Source: Bryum argenteum
Lineage: Eukaryota > Streptophyta > Bryopsida > Bryales > Bryaceae
Length of the DNA: 64,000 bases
Assembly (NCBI GenBank): GCA_037043015.1
Contig: CM073321.1
Location: forward strand, 7,398,001 to 7,462,000
Direction: 5' to 3'
Shown here in pieces: positions 33,222 to 43,679 of this stretch. The notes under the pieces are model-generated. The model was given only the letters and a program-made list of their open reading frames with translations, had not been told where the DNA came from and did not search any database. Positions within the stretch are counted from its first letter, which is position 1; each line of letters opens with the position of its first letter. Both the position numbers and the translations under genes were made by a program.

Positions 33222-33799
33222 ATGGCTTCAGTCACTCTCAGTGGTCCAACCTACGATTGTTCCGCTTGTGGAGATACCAGGTTTCAGATTTCCTTTAAAC
33301 AGCACCCGCGTCTCGCAGTTGGTCTTTGTTGTCAATGTTGTGCAGACTATGCAACGAACAAGTGGACAAAGGTAGGAATGTTACAGAATGGAATATATTG
33401 TGGTTGTCATGTGTGTTGTTACAGAGTTTGTTCAGATCACTGAACGCTCACAACTGGTCTAATTCGTGTTCCACTTGATTTCGGCAGAATGAAGCTGAGA
33501 AGGAAGAGTGCTGCAGTTGGTGCTTCAACCATCACTACAATATGATCAGTTGTGGAACGTGCCCGAAGATGTGGTGTACTGGTTGTAAATCAAACAACAA
33601 AGGTGACGAGTACATAGTAGAGATCCAACGCGCTGTAGAGATTTGGCAGTGCTTCAGTTGTGACAACAGCACGTACACCGAATTGACCAAGAAATGGGAA
33701 GAGTTCCGTGACACAGCAAAGAACTACGACCCTCCACTATCACCATCCATTTGGGAAGATGCAGTAGAGGAAGGTATTGAAGATAACAATATCCCTTAG
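33222..33799 (+). CDS. Small ADD-type zinc-finger protein, copy 2 (two exons)
   Basis: Exon 1 is 33,222-33,371 (starting MASVTLSG). A 116-bp GT-AG intron follows (GTAGGAATG ... TTTCGGCAG). Exon 2 is 33,488-33,799. The 153-residue product is almost entirely an ADD-like module: CSAC and CCQC around HPRLAVG (GATA-like finger), then CSWC, CGTC, WCTGC and CFSC (PHD-like finger), then a helix (TKKWEEF) and an acidic end. All expected zinc ligand pairs are present. The domain order and spacing match the ATRX/DNMT3 ADD family, but no SNF2 or methyltransferase domain follows. The intron falls between the two fingers. AAGTATATAGAG at about 33,151 is a candidate TATA box. This is the most intact small gene in the window. 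Confidence 0.7.
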
Positions 33800-34480
33800 T
33801 GAGTACATTCTGGATGTAAATGTGTCTGTGTGACGTATGTCAAGTTGACATAAAATAGTATGGACTGATATATGGATATATATGTGTCGGGTAAAAGCTG
33901 ACTCGATATCTAAACATACGCAAGATTTTGCTTCTAATATAAAATGCTCTTTCAACCTCTTTATCGACTTAAAACTCGTTACGTTGTCGTATAAAATGTC
34001 TAGAAGAGCATCAAGCGCACGGAACACGATAGATAAATCCACCTAGTAGAAGTCGCTTGATCGCGTTAAAGCTAAGAGTCGTTACGCAGTTCAGCACGAC
34101 AGCGGTAGCACCCTATAGAGCTGGCACACGTGTTAGCATGCCGCGACCAGACTCTTGACTAAACGCAACTCTCAACATTAGCCAAGTGCGCCCTCGTCAC
34201 CACTCTGATAGAACGCTCGCGAAAGACGGGACCGCACATAGCGTTCGATATCAAGTAAGAGCGCCAGCGCCGGCAGTGCGTACAGCACAGCAACGCAGGC
34301 ACTCGAGTTGGCCCAACGCATCCGAGAACAAGACCACGAAGTGATGGAGTTCCATACTACAAGGGGTCTGCGTGCAGCAACAAGGCTTCCGTCGGCACAA
34401 GAAGGCTCCAAGGCCACAACCACCAAGTGCAAGGAGGAACCTGCTAGCATCACGGAGCGTCCGCCAGAACAATGACGGGT
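33800..34480. other. Intergenic DNA, no gene seen
   Basis: Becomes progressively GC-richer to the right. No recognisable coding sequence or terminus. Confidence 0.4.
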
Positions 34481-34489
34481 ACGCCGGAA

Positions 34490-35065
34490 CCACCAGGGGT
34501 CCTCCGGCACAAGCATGGGTATCAAGAGGTAGGGGTCCGCCGGCACTATTAGAGGTCCGCCGGTACCAGCAGGGGTTTGCCTGCGTTAGCAATGGTACGC
34601 CGGAGTCAAGTGTTTGTTGGCAGCACGCCACAGGTCTGCTGGCACCTCCTCAGGTCTGCTGGCACCTCCTTAGCTCTGCCGGCACCTCCTCAGGTCTGCC
34701 GGCACCTCCTCAGGTCTGCCGGCACCTCCTCAGGTCTGCCGGCACCTCCTCTCGGCCTGCCGCACCTCCTCCTCGAACTGCGCCTCCCTCCTCGGTCTCT
34801 GCCGGCACCTCCTCAGGTCTGCCGGCACCTACAGGGGTTGGCCGGCGCCGGCAACGATACGCTAGGGGCAAGTGTGCCAGCAGACCGCCTCCAGATGGGG
34901 TATGCCGGCACCACGGGAGGTCCGCCGGTACCAGCAGAGGTTCGCTGGCGAGAGCAACGGCATGCTAGAGGCAACGGTCCGCAGGCACCAGATGGGGTAT
35001 GGTGGCACCACTAGAGGTCCGCCGGCATCAGCAGGGGTCCGCCGGCGCCGGCGCACAAGTGGATA
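34490..35065. repeat. GC-rich minisatellite, 20-bp unit GCCGGCACCTCCTCAGGTCT
   Basis: About eight near-identical 20-bp units lie at 34,625-34,760 and more at 34,800-34,830. They are flanked by looser GGTCCGCCGGTACCAGCAGG units. Open frames across it are repetitive (ICRHLLRSAGTS-like) and not gene-like. Confidence 0.8.
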
Positions 35066-35092
35066 TTCTACACAAACCCTATACTAGCACCG

Positions 35093-35234
35093 TGTCGCAA
35101 CCCTTGCTAGCTCACCTTAGCTTACACCAACTTTTCCTCAACTCTAGCAAGTGTCACGAGCGCTAACTCTGCACATCCCCCACATGCACAAAGTTAGCTC
35201 CCCATACCAACCACCAAGCTCACCGCTTGGTTAT
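35093..35234. repeat. Left arm of a 142-bp inverted repeat around element B
   Basis: Starts TGTCGCAACCCTTGC and ends CGCTTGGTTAT. It is matched in reverse complement, with a few differences, by 37,864-38,005. The outer end resembles the end of the solo LTR at 41,991 (AGGGTCGCGACA). Confidence 0.8.
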
Positions 35235-37860
35235 TGTCGTAACGTGCTTTCCCAATTCGTGCCCGGATAACCCTTTTTCACGGTAAAAGAGGTTTCCTAA
35301 ACAAGAACCCGAGTATTCGTTCCACGAAGATCCTGTGAAGTGCAAACGCAATGCTTTCACTGATTAGCTAACCCGGATTTGTGCTATCCGGGTTCTATCC
35401 TATCCCCTCTGTGCCCTATATCCTGTCCCGGAAGAGCCGCCGGACGGGGAGAGGAGAGGGTGTTTAGTCTTTGTGGTTTAATTTAGCCTCTGTATTCACC
35501 TCGGAGGGATTTTCCCGGACTTAGATAAGTGGGGGATTAGGCCACTTCTCCCGTTGATTAACGTGACCGGAAAGGTCACCGAGACTCTCTCTCTCCTTAC
35601 CCCTGTTAGGAACTTCCCTTATACCTCCCTCTACGCCCGGACTCTAAATCCACACGCATGTCACAAAGGTTGGTATCCGGTTCTCCTATGGTCCGGTTAT
35701 CACAACTTACTACCCGGGTTAGTAGATCCCGGTTCTTGGATCGGGATGGTGCGATCGCCCCGAGTTCACCGCTATCACCTACTGATGCACTCCGCCTACC
35801 CGGACTTGAGCGATCTAGGGGACTCAACCGATGGTGTTCTCGGGAGTCGGTTGAGCGGCCGGAATCCCTTCCCGGCCGCTGTAATCCCGAGACGCTACAC
35901 GGACGACCGGACCGGAACCCTAAGTGGCAAGTGCCGTTCGCTAGCCGCACTCCTCCCCGTCGCCTTCTCTACCTCCCGTACTACTCTCTGTTCAAGGACG
36001 GAACCGCTCTCTCTCTTGCCCGGATAGCAAGGGTCCTCTGACTCTGCAAACACCACGACCAAACAGACAAGACAGGGAAAAGGAGAAGGACACACAATCG
36101 TCACACACGCACGCACACACACGGGAGATGAGAAAGAGGCGTGCTTGCACTGGATTAGGTATTGCGAATCACAAAAAGACCCCGAGGGAGTATCCTCCCC
36201 TCGGCTAAGTAGCGGATCCTCCCTGGCATCCCAGAGAGGACAAAACCTTGTGCCAGGGAATCTTTCTAAATCTAGCCTCGACACTCTAGCGCCGTCATTC
36301 TCCTACCGCCATAAAGGCACCGAAATCAACCCTATCTTCTTGGCCACCGCATCCGCCCTCAATCGACTCGGCCTTGGTTCTTCCCCTGTCCCGCCCATCC
36401 TACTTGCACCTCGGAAGCCTCGCGATCTCGGTAGTCGCGACCTTCTGTGCTCCCAACCCGGGTTGGGAAGTGACCTCCTCCTCCTCGTTCCCCGTCTTCT
36501 GGAGCGCTGGAGCAGTATCCTCACTCCCAAGGATCTCAGTGTCTCCAGAAGGCATCGGGGCTGAGGTGTCCGGGAGGGCCTCCCCGATCTCCGGGACCTC
36601 GATCAAGTCCTCGTGGATGAGGGGGATGATCTCCGCGGGCAGTGCCTTCTCGGGGAGGGCCCCGAGATCAGATGGCTCCAATGGGACGACCGGATCCGGG
36701 CAGGGGGGTGCCTGCAGCATCTCTATGCCCAGTCCGGGTTGCCGGGTGCCGGCTTCCCTTTCCGGTCCTGGTTGGATCGTGGCCTCCGCAGCAGGGTTAG
36801 GACTCCTGCTGTCGGGGTCCACGGTCCGGTCCGGGGAAATGGGAGAGGGATTTCTTACCCTGGTATCCTCCTCTGCTGTTCGGGAGACCTCCTCCCCTGC
36901 CCGGGGAACTGCCTCGACTACCCGGGTTGCCTCTGCCTCGACTACCCGGGAAGCCTCTGCCTCGACTACCCGGGGAGCCTCTACCTCGACTACCCGGGGA
37001 GCCTCTACCTCGGTGCTCTCCGTGAAAGTCGCTCTTGGGGATGTGAAGTCCCTGTCTCCTTCGGGGTCTTCTCCGGGCTCAGGCTCGTGGGCGGAACCGG
37101 TTCCTCCATTACCGCGGGTGCGGTGGGCTCCTCCTCCTCGGCCCTGACATCGTCGATCACTTCGGGGTCGCCCTGGATGGGATTATCCTCGGGGAGGAGT
37201 GGCAGTGCGCTTGCCCCGGCCGGAACCTTCTCCGGCCGCGGACGGGCGGAGAATGGGCTCCTCCATAGCCGCGGGTCGGCACCTCTTCCTCTGCTCGGAC
37301 AGCCTCCACAGACTCGGATGCCCCCCGGGTAGGAGGGTTTTCAACTGCCTCCGGTGGGGGTGCTTCTCCGGGAAAAGCCTTAGCCATTTCCCCAATGAGG
37401 GTCCTCATCTCCTGGAGGGCTCCCTCCATCCTCTCTCGCGCCTTCTTCATATGCGCGCCGCCAGGGTTGTCCCCCCCGACCCGTTCGTGGCTACCGACCC
37501 GCCGCCGCCTTCCCGGTTGAGGTATACCCGGTTGAGGCAGCCCTTTCCCGGTAGGAGTCAATCCGCGAAGAGCCGCTACGCGCGTTATCCGGGTCCGCAG
37601 CTGGGCCGATGGATACGACTAGGCGGATCCTGGCTCGAGAACAGAGATACAAAGCAAAAGAAAATTCAAAAAGGTAGTGCTACCCTACCCTGTCCACTAA
37701 GCCTAAGGATGCTCCTGGGTGGGCAGGTTCCTGGCCGAGCTAACCTTACCCGGTCATTACCCGGGTAGGCCAGGATATGGGCATTTATTTCTCCTAATTA
37801 GCTATGACTAACCGCTATCCGGACTTACGTGGGGCAAAAACGAAAAAATGAGGTTTGACA
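35235..37860 (-). mobile_element. Element B: internally deleted copy of element A
   Basis: Has the same ends as element A (TGTCGTAAC ... GAGGTTTGACA) and co-linear sequence. About 2.4 kb matching roughly 25,365-27,785 of A is missing, with the junction near 37,455 in a GCCGCC stretch. Only the C-terminal part of the gag-like frame remains, and it is frameshifted. No exact 5-bp target duplication is seen (GTTAT on the left, TTGAT on the right), unlike A. Confidence 0.7.
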
Positions 37861-37863
37861 TTG

Positions 37864-38005
37864 ATAACCAAGCGGTGAGCTTGGTGGTTGGTATGGGGAG
37901 CTAACTTTGTGCATGTGGGGGATGTGCAGAGTTAGCGCTCGTGACACTTGCTAGAGTTGGGAAAGAGTTGGTGTAAGCTAAGGTGAGCTAGCAAGGGTTG
38001 CGACA
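37864..38005. repeat. Right arm of the 142-bp inverted repeat around element B
   Basis: Starts ATAACCAAGCGG and ends AAGGGTTGCGACA. It is the reverse complement of 35,093-35,234. Three bases (TTG) separate it from element B. No target duplication is evident outside the arms. Confidence 0.8.
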
Positions 38006-40210
38006 GTTACGTAGTCTTGGGCTGCAGGTGCAGGGGCGGCTTAAAGTCGGTCGATTGGGGGTCACTCCTTGTATTGTAGAGGCGATTCACGACAGATGGC
38101 GCTCTTGCGAGATTGCGAAAGTGAGATGTGATGCAACCCTTTCCATGAACATGAAGAAAGGGCATGAAGATCTCGAGGTTAGTCGATATTACCATCTCAT
38201 TCCACCTTACATCCAAGAATGAACAAACTTGTGGGGGCTCAACTTCTTCTTTGTACTCGTTGATGAGCATGTGCCTCTTGGAATGAATGTGGTGTGGTAA
38301 TTCTGCCTGCCTTTTAAACTTACGTCAAGCCACTACTGAGTGCGTCTTGACGATTAGGTAGAATCTACAAGTACATTCAAAGTGAGGATAGCATGGTTCT
38401 GGTGTGTGTAGTAAGAAGTTGAGGTGTTATCATAAATTAGCTGCTGCGAAGAGATTCTAAATGAAAATGGGAGAAACAAAATTTCAAAGCGTCTTCTATT
38501 GTGAAAGTGGTGTCTGATTGTAGAGATTCTTATTTGACTGGTTTTCTATGCAGAGATTAACAGGTGGATTAGTGATATGGCGGTCCGGTAGTGCAGCAGT
38601 TGTTTACCGCGGAAAGGACTATGTTCACCCATTCGTACGGGAAACAGAGGAAAGAGAAGAAAGGGAGAGGAGGAAATTGTTGTCCCTCGGTGTAGAGGGA
38701 GAAGAGGATGGTGTCGAAGAAAATTTGGCGGGCGCATTGGACTTTACAGAACAGGAGCCTTTAGAGGACGTCTCAGCCAGCACAGAGGATGAGTCAGCGG
38801 TAACAGCACCAGTGAAAATTTCAAGTCCGTGTGTAGAGATTGCACCTTACATTGACCTGATGAAAGGAACTGTTGAGCTAGCACGATTTTTCGGACTAAA
38901 CTTCTGGTCAGAGTCTGTACATACCAGTTAGTGGATGCTCAAACAGTCTTCTGGTGGGAGAGGAACTAAAGCTGTCTTAAGTCTTTTGATAGGAGAAAAG
39001 CTAAGGTCATTTTGAAAGTCTTTGTGGCTCCGAAATTCCTTACTGGAATGCTCATATCTATGTTTGATGTCAATATAGAGGAGGAAAAAGCTCGAAAGGA
39101 GAAGCTAGAAGCCGAGTTGAGGATGACGGAGGAGATACTGGATGGAATAGGGCCACGTTATGCAGATTGGACTGGGAGAAGACCTGTTCCCGTAGATGGG
39201 GATCTTTTACTGAGTCCAGATTTTGAGTTTAAGCGTCCTTTCAGACTACTTCCGTATGGTGGTAAACCCAAACTTAAAAATTACGAGTTGACTGAACTGC
39301 GTCGTTTAGCACGGCCTCTTCCCCCTCATGTCTTACTTGGTGAGTAATTTGTAACTTTCTCTTCGTCGATGCAGAATTGATCAAAACATTCCCGAAGCTT
39401 ATGGCTCTCTACCGATTCCAGGATGCTCTGCTTTGGTCAATTCCGTCAATATATTGATTCAATTGATGAATGATCCATGTTCTATTCAGCTCTTGAGAGT
39501 TTTTTACTCGAAATTTTATGTTTACAAGCAGGAACATGGGACTCGGTGGACTTGCTGTAGCTATAGTGAAGTTGTGGGAAAAGAGCGAAATTGTGAAGAT
39601 AGGAGTTTAGAGGAGGGTCCAAAATACCAGCAACAAGCGTATGGCTGAAGAATTGAAGGTATGACGAACGTCAAAGTTCGCATCCCTGTCTCGTCATGAT
39701 ACCAAGAGATAAGGAATGTTAAAATTTTGCATATGGTTGCCGAGGCTCACTGGAGGAACCTTATTAGCCAGGGACAAGAAATTTATCGTATTTTCCCATG
39801 GCAAAGATTTTTTGCCCCCAACTGTTCAGGAAGCTCTTGAGGAAAGGGATAGAATGTCTAAAGCTTTGCAAGTGGAGGAGGAGAGGCTTCGTTTGGGCGG
39901 TCGCAAGAAACCACTGGAAGTCATCGAACCCAGGTCTTGAAACGCGCTTATTCCACAAATTCATGTATCTTAGTAATAGAATTGATCAGAACTGTATCAG
40001 AACTGATCTTTCATGATCTCAGTTAGGCTATCTCATTTTAACTCGAACTTGCTTTCGTTTGCTATTTTCAGCAAAGCCGGGACGTTGGAAGAGACCATGG
40101 AAACAAGAGCTGCATGGGAAGCTTGGCAAATAGTGATGAAGCTCGAAGAGAAAGGATTGCAGCACGACAGGCGAAAAGAAAGCAAGCCACTGATAAGGTC
40201 CGAATGAAAT
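38006..40210 (+). pseudogene. CRM-domain organelle intron-splicing factor (CFM/CRS1-like), fragment
   Basis: CRM (YhbY-like) domain proteins bind chloroplast group II introns. The first domain is split by an intron: the exon ending at 38,177 has GVTPCIVEAIHDRW-like sequence and LSMNMKKGHEDLE, then GTTAGT. The exon from 38,554 has RLTGGLVIWRSGSAAVVYRG. 39,072-39,347 has the linker typical of the family (LDGIGPRYADWTGRRPVPVD, RPFRLLPYG, LRRLARPLPPH). About 39,535-39,655 has LAVAIVKLWEKSEIVKI followed by a stop. About 39,740 has LTGGTLLARDKKFIVF of a further CRM domain. 40,071 onwards has AGTLEETMETRAAWEAW. Stops and frame changes make it non-functional. The start is cut by the inverted repeat and the end lies before the solo LTR. 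Confidence 0.8.
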
Positions 40211-40469
40211 TGAGGCTCGTAAGTACACTGAACTCACGACGTGTTTATAGAAGTTAGTGTTTATAGAAGTTAGGTACTGAGACGCGCTTTCGTCGACGGC
40301 TCACTACTTTCTTTTGAGTAATTTCTCCGTCCATTGAAAGGCTCTTCATCGTCTTCTACCGGGGCTCTCCAGGGAAATTCTGGTTCTGAGCTCTTTCCCC
40401 TGACAGGGTACTTGAAAGTACTTTTAGCTCTAGGAGCTGGTTTCTTTCATGCATCACGTTTAGTAGGTG

Positions 40470-41991
40470 TGTCACATCCCTTTCCAAAGGATGCCCGAAC
40501 ACCGTGGTGAGCCAAGAGGACCGCGGGAGTGACGCCCCGGGCTTGGCAAGAGACAAGGTGAAGTGACCAAGGGGAGTCCCGAGCAAACAGCACGCAATGG
40601 CGTCGTGCTCGGGACGAACTTGGTGGCATGTCTTACATGGTTGGAAACCTTGTTTGAGCACGCACCCATGGGTCCAACGAACGCACGATTTGGAGTTGTG
40701 AGTCATGAGATATGGCTCTCCAAAGTTGGAGCGCGTTCCGAGACACTCCGGGACTCGGGAGTGTTGCCTTTCGGGACTCAAAATGTCGCCCTTCATGGAT
40801 GGCGGCATGTTGCATGTCTTTGGAAAGCTCTGGACATGAGCTTTCCAAAATGCTAAGGCTCGTGAGGAGCAAAACAATGCTTTGGGAGATATGGCTCTCC
40901 AAAGCATCGGGACTTCGGAACTCCGGGACTGCTGCCTCCCGGGACTCCCGAATGTTCAGAGGAGCATAGCTCCCACAGCAAAGCTCCGATTGGGACAAGT
41001 GAGGAGTCCATCGACATCTACTCAAAGATTAGATGTTGAAAATGAGCTTGCACGTCCCATTTAGATCACTGGGCTACAAGTTAGCCCGAGAAGAAGATCC
41101 GGCCCGTTTTTGAGACTAAGGCAAAAACGGGTGGTCTTCCAAAACAAAAGTGTGTCACGGAAGGCCCCTCAACACAAGAGGGGGGGGCCTACCGAAGACT
41201 CCAGAGAGTACTATGAGGAGGGGTGGTCTCCCTCCTCACTTGCACATGGTGCCTTGAGGAGCCGGGGTGGCTCCAAGGGGTGAGGCTTGGGATGGGGCCT
41301 CACTCCCGCACCTTGTGGAAAGTAGAGAGTGCTTTGGTGCATCTCTAAACATGGGGTTGGGAAGTGTCCCTCTCCAACTTAGTCCCCGTGATAAGTAGTG
41401 CCGGTTCCCGGGAGTAACCGGGAATGGCTCAAAAGGGTGAGGCATGGAAATGAAGCCTCACTTCCACACGTTGGGCATTGTGGGATGCTCTTGAGCATCC
41501 CGCAACATTGGGTTGGAAAGAGTCCCGCTTCAAACTAGTCCCCGGGAAAACTAGTGCCGGATTCCGGGAGGATTTCCGGCAATGTCCCAAATGAAGTGAG
41601 AGACAAGAGTGGAAGGGGGACTAGTGGGAAGTTGGACAATGGATAAGGGCGGTTAGCTCCGGGGGTGATTAGTGTTATCCTTGGGAGCGTGGACATTTGT
41701 GGAAGGCCGCCCCGTGCCACCAAGTGGCACGCCCATGTGTTGGTGGGAGTTCCGGGTTGGCATGCCCATGTGCTGGTGGGAGTTCCGGGTAATGAGTACC
41801 AGATAATGAGTTATGGAGTCAAGGTGGGTTGGACACCTTGACTTAGAATGGTGCTAATATTGTGTGTGTGGGGCACATGCAAGTGTTAGCAAAGTCGTGG
41901 CCGGTTGCTACCAACTAAGTGAGCCGGGATTCCGCTACCAAGTAAGGCTCACTAAGAAAAAAATGTGTTGGAGTAATTAGGGTCGCGACAA
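40470..41991. mobile_element. Solo LTR, 1,522 bp
   Basis: Starts TGTCACATCCC and ends AGGGTCGCGACA, flanked by the 5-bp duplication AGGTG (40,465-40,469 and 41,992-41,996). It holds no coding frame of retroelement type, so it is a solo LTR left by recombination. It contains several GCTCTCCAAAG and CCGGGACTCGG repeats. Confidence 0.8.
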
Positions 41992-42089
41992 GGTGGCTCT
42001 TCTTCTTTCAACAACGCAGTACAAATCTGCCCAAAGTTAGTATTATGTAAGTTGATCATCAACTGATTAAACAGTGGTTGATTCTATCA

Positions 42090-42335
42090 GGGCCATCGGA
42101 AACCTTGCAAAAGTGGGCGGTGGAGCTCTTCAGTGACATTAAGGCAGGCGGTCACGGAAGGTGGACACAGAAGAATCTCCACCCTTATCGTCACATATGG
42201 GAGCCTAGCAAGGTCTAATATATTGCGGCTAACGAGGATCGTTCTTTTCCGACTAACAGTTTCCCCCTCCCCTGCATGGAGAGCTTCTACCTCAGCAAAC
42301 CAGATGGAGCGCAGTTCATGCCTTAGCAAACCTAA
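42090..42335 (+). pseudogene. M16 (insulinase/nardilysin-like) peptidase fragment
   Basis: After a splice-like CTATCAG at about 42,091 the frame reads PSETLQKWAVELFSDIKAGG, IWEPSKV, a stop, then YIAANEDR and FPLPCMESFYLSKPDG, ending at a stop near 42,323. This order matches the segment of plant nardilysin-like M16A proteins around the first-domain end. Only about 75 residues remain, with one internal nonsense codon. Identification is from motif pattern and is moderately sure. Confidence 0.5.
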
Positions 42336-42373
42336 TGAATCGGCAGTCCATGCCTGTTATCGGAGAGGGTGGT

Positions 42374-42545
42374 GGGAGGGCTGCGCTAGCGCAGGCACCC
42401 TCTCCCCATTCTGCGCCATTCTGCCATTCACCTCACTTCCGTCAATTGGTCACTCTGGGAGCTCCTTTCACTTCGATCAAGGTGCTGATCAATGGAATAA
42501 GGAATTCGGGGAGGGGACTGCGCCAGTGCAGGCACCCTCCTCCCT
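42374..42545. repeat. Near-palindromic short repeat, two copies
   Basis: Cores at 42,382-42,393 (TGCGCTAGCGCA) and 42,519-42,530 (TGCGCCAGTGCA). Each is flanked by GGGAGGG-like sequence on the left and CCCTC-rich sequence on the right, making an imperfect hairpin of about 35 nt. These are the first two of 11 copies up to 52.7 kb. Confidence 0.8.
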
Positions 42546-42693
42546 CGATGAGATTCACCACGCTCGCACAGGTCGATGGAATGAGATTTTGATGGTCGAA
42601 GCACTCTCCTGTGAGTACGAGTTCATATGCTTGTTAATACTGTGGAGTTTCTTGGAAACTCATTGCTTCAACTATTATCTGTGTATTGTGCAG

Positions 42694-43058
42694 GTAGAGA
42701 GCAGTGATTTGATATCCTACGGGTTGATCCCTGAGTTCATTGGATGGTTTCCTGTTCTCGTTAGTCTGTCTGCAATTAATGAGGACCAGATTAATGAGGA
42801 CCAGATTGTTCAGGTAAAGTTTTTATTTCCGAGGTGCACAAGTTACATCTTGTCGGTGTTTCCCAAGCCATTATAAATAATGTATCCCAGCAGAGGAATC
42901 AAACTTTGATTTGGTTAATGATGCTTTAAATGTTGGATGTATTCAACATTTTGAATAGTGAGAGATTTGCACTCACGATCGTTTCTCTCCTTCAGGTCCT
43001 CACAGAACCCCGGAATGCCCTTGGAACGCAGTACAAGAAGATGTTTTCGATGAATAAT
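42694..43058 (+). pseudogene. ClpX (Clp protease ATPase subunit) fragment, two exons
   Basis: Exon 42,694-42,813 reads SSDLISYGLIPEFIGWFPVL and LSAINEDQ. The intron is GTAAAG ... TTCAG, and exon 42,996-43,058 reads VLTEPRNALGTQYKKMFSMN. This is the C-terminal part of the ClpX AAA+ domain of mitochondrial/plastid type. The Arg of the PEFIGR box, the usual arginine finger, is Trp. INEDQ is duplicated by a 15-bp tandem repeat. Only about 60 residues are present, so it is a captured fragment. Confidence 0.85.
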
Positions 43059-43289
43059 GTAAGTGACCATCGACAGCCTTGATGATGAGATCTATTGAGC
43101 ATATGTTGTAGATCTTACTACTAGAAGTATCTGGGCCTGTGACGAGATTTTAGTCATGGGTGTTACGGTGTCTAACTGTCTATCCATTTTAGTTTGTATA
43201 TCACTTTCTTATCTCGGTGCAATGAATGTATTGCAAGGGTGGCGAGTGTAGGAGTGGAAGGGACGTGGACGACGACAAGGCGGCCCCAG

Positions 43290-43612
43290 AAGAAGAGGCT
43301 GGCGGAGCTGTGGTGCATAGCAAAACCCAAGTTGGCGGACACGGCGTACGAAGGGGTGCTGGACTAGGTGTGTGGGCCGCTGTCAGGCTAGGGACAGGTG
43401 AACTGGTCGCCCATCCAAGACGGCCAGAGCTGCTACTTGCCCAACACTTTCCAATCCCACGCGACCTGGGCCATGAACGCCTACTATCAGAAACAAGGAC
43501 AAGCGTCCCAATCGTGTGACTTCCAAGGCACTTCCGTCCTCTCCACCACCAACCCCAATATGCTCCACTTCACTCCTTTCTCTCTCTCACACAATCTGCA
43601 TTGCCCTCCTTG
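43290..43612 (+). pseudogene. X8/CBM43 (callose-binding type) domain fragment
   Basis: In one frame: LWCIAKPKLADTAYEGVLD, stop, VCGPLSG, stop, then NWSPIQDGQSCYLPNTFQSH, AMNAYYQKQGQ and SCDFQGTSVLSTTNPN. The pattern WC.A ... C ... CSPIQ.GQ.CY.PNT ... FN.YYQ ... CDF.G is the plant X8 domain that binds 1,3-beta-glucan in plasmodesmal and GPI-anchored proteins. Here the usual CSPIQ is WSPIQ. Two nonsense codons show it is dead. Confidence 0.8.
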
Positions 43613-43679
43613 ACCTTGAGTCTATCGAAGAATCTCTTTCCCATCCTTTCTGTGCTTATGATATGCTTGAATTGATGGT

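Noticed and set aside
34372..34968. 198-codon open frame in the 34.5-35.0 kb minisatellite
   Set aside because: The encoded peptide is a repeat of the 20-bp unit in one of several open frames, so it is not gene-like.
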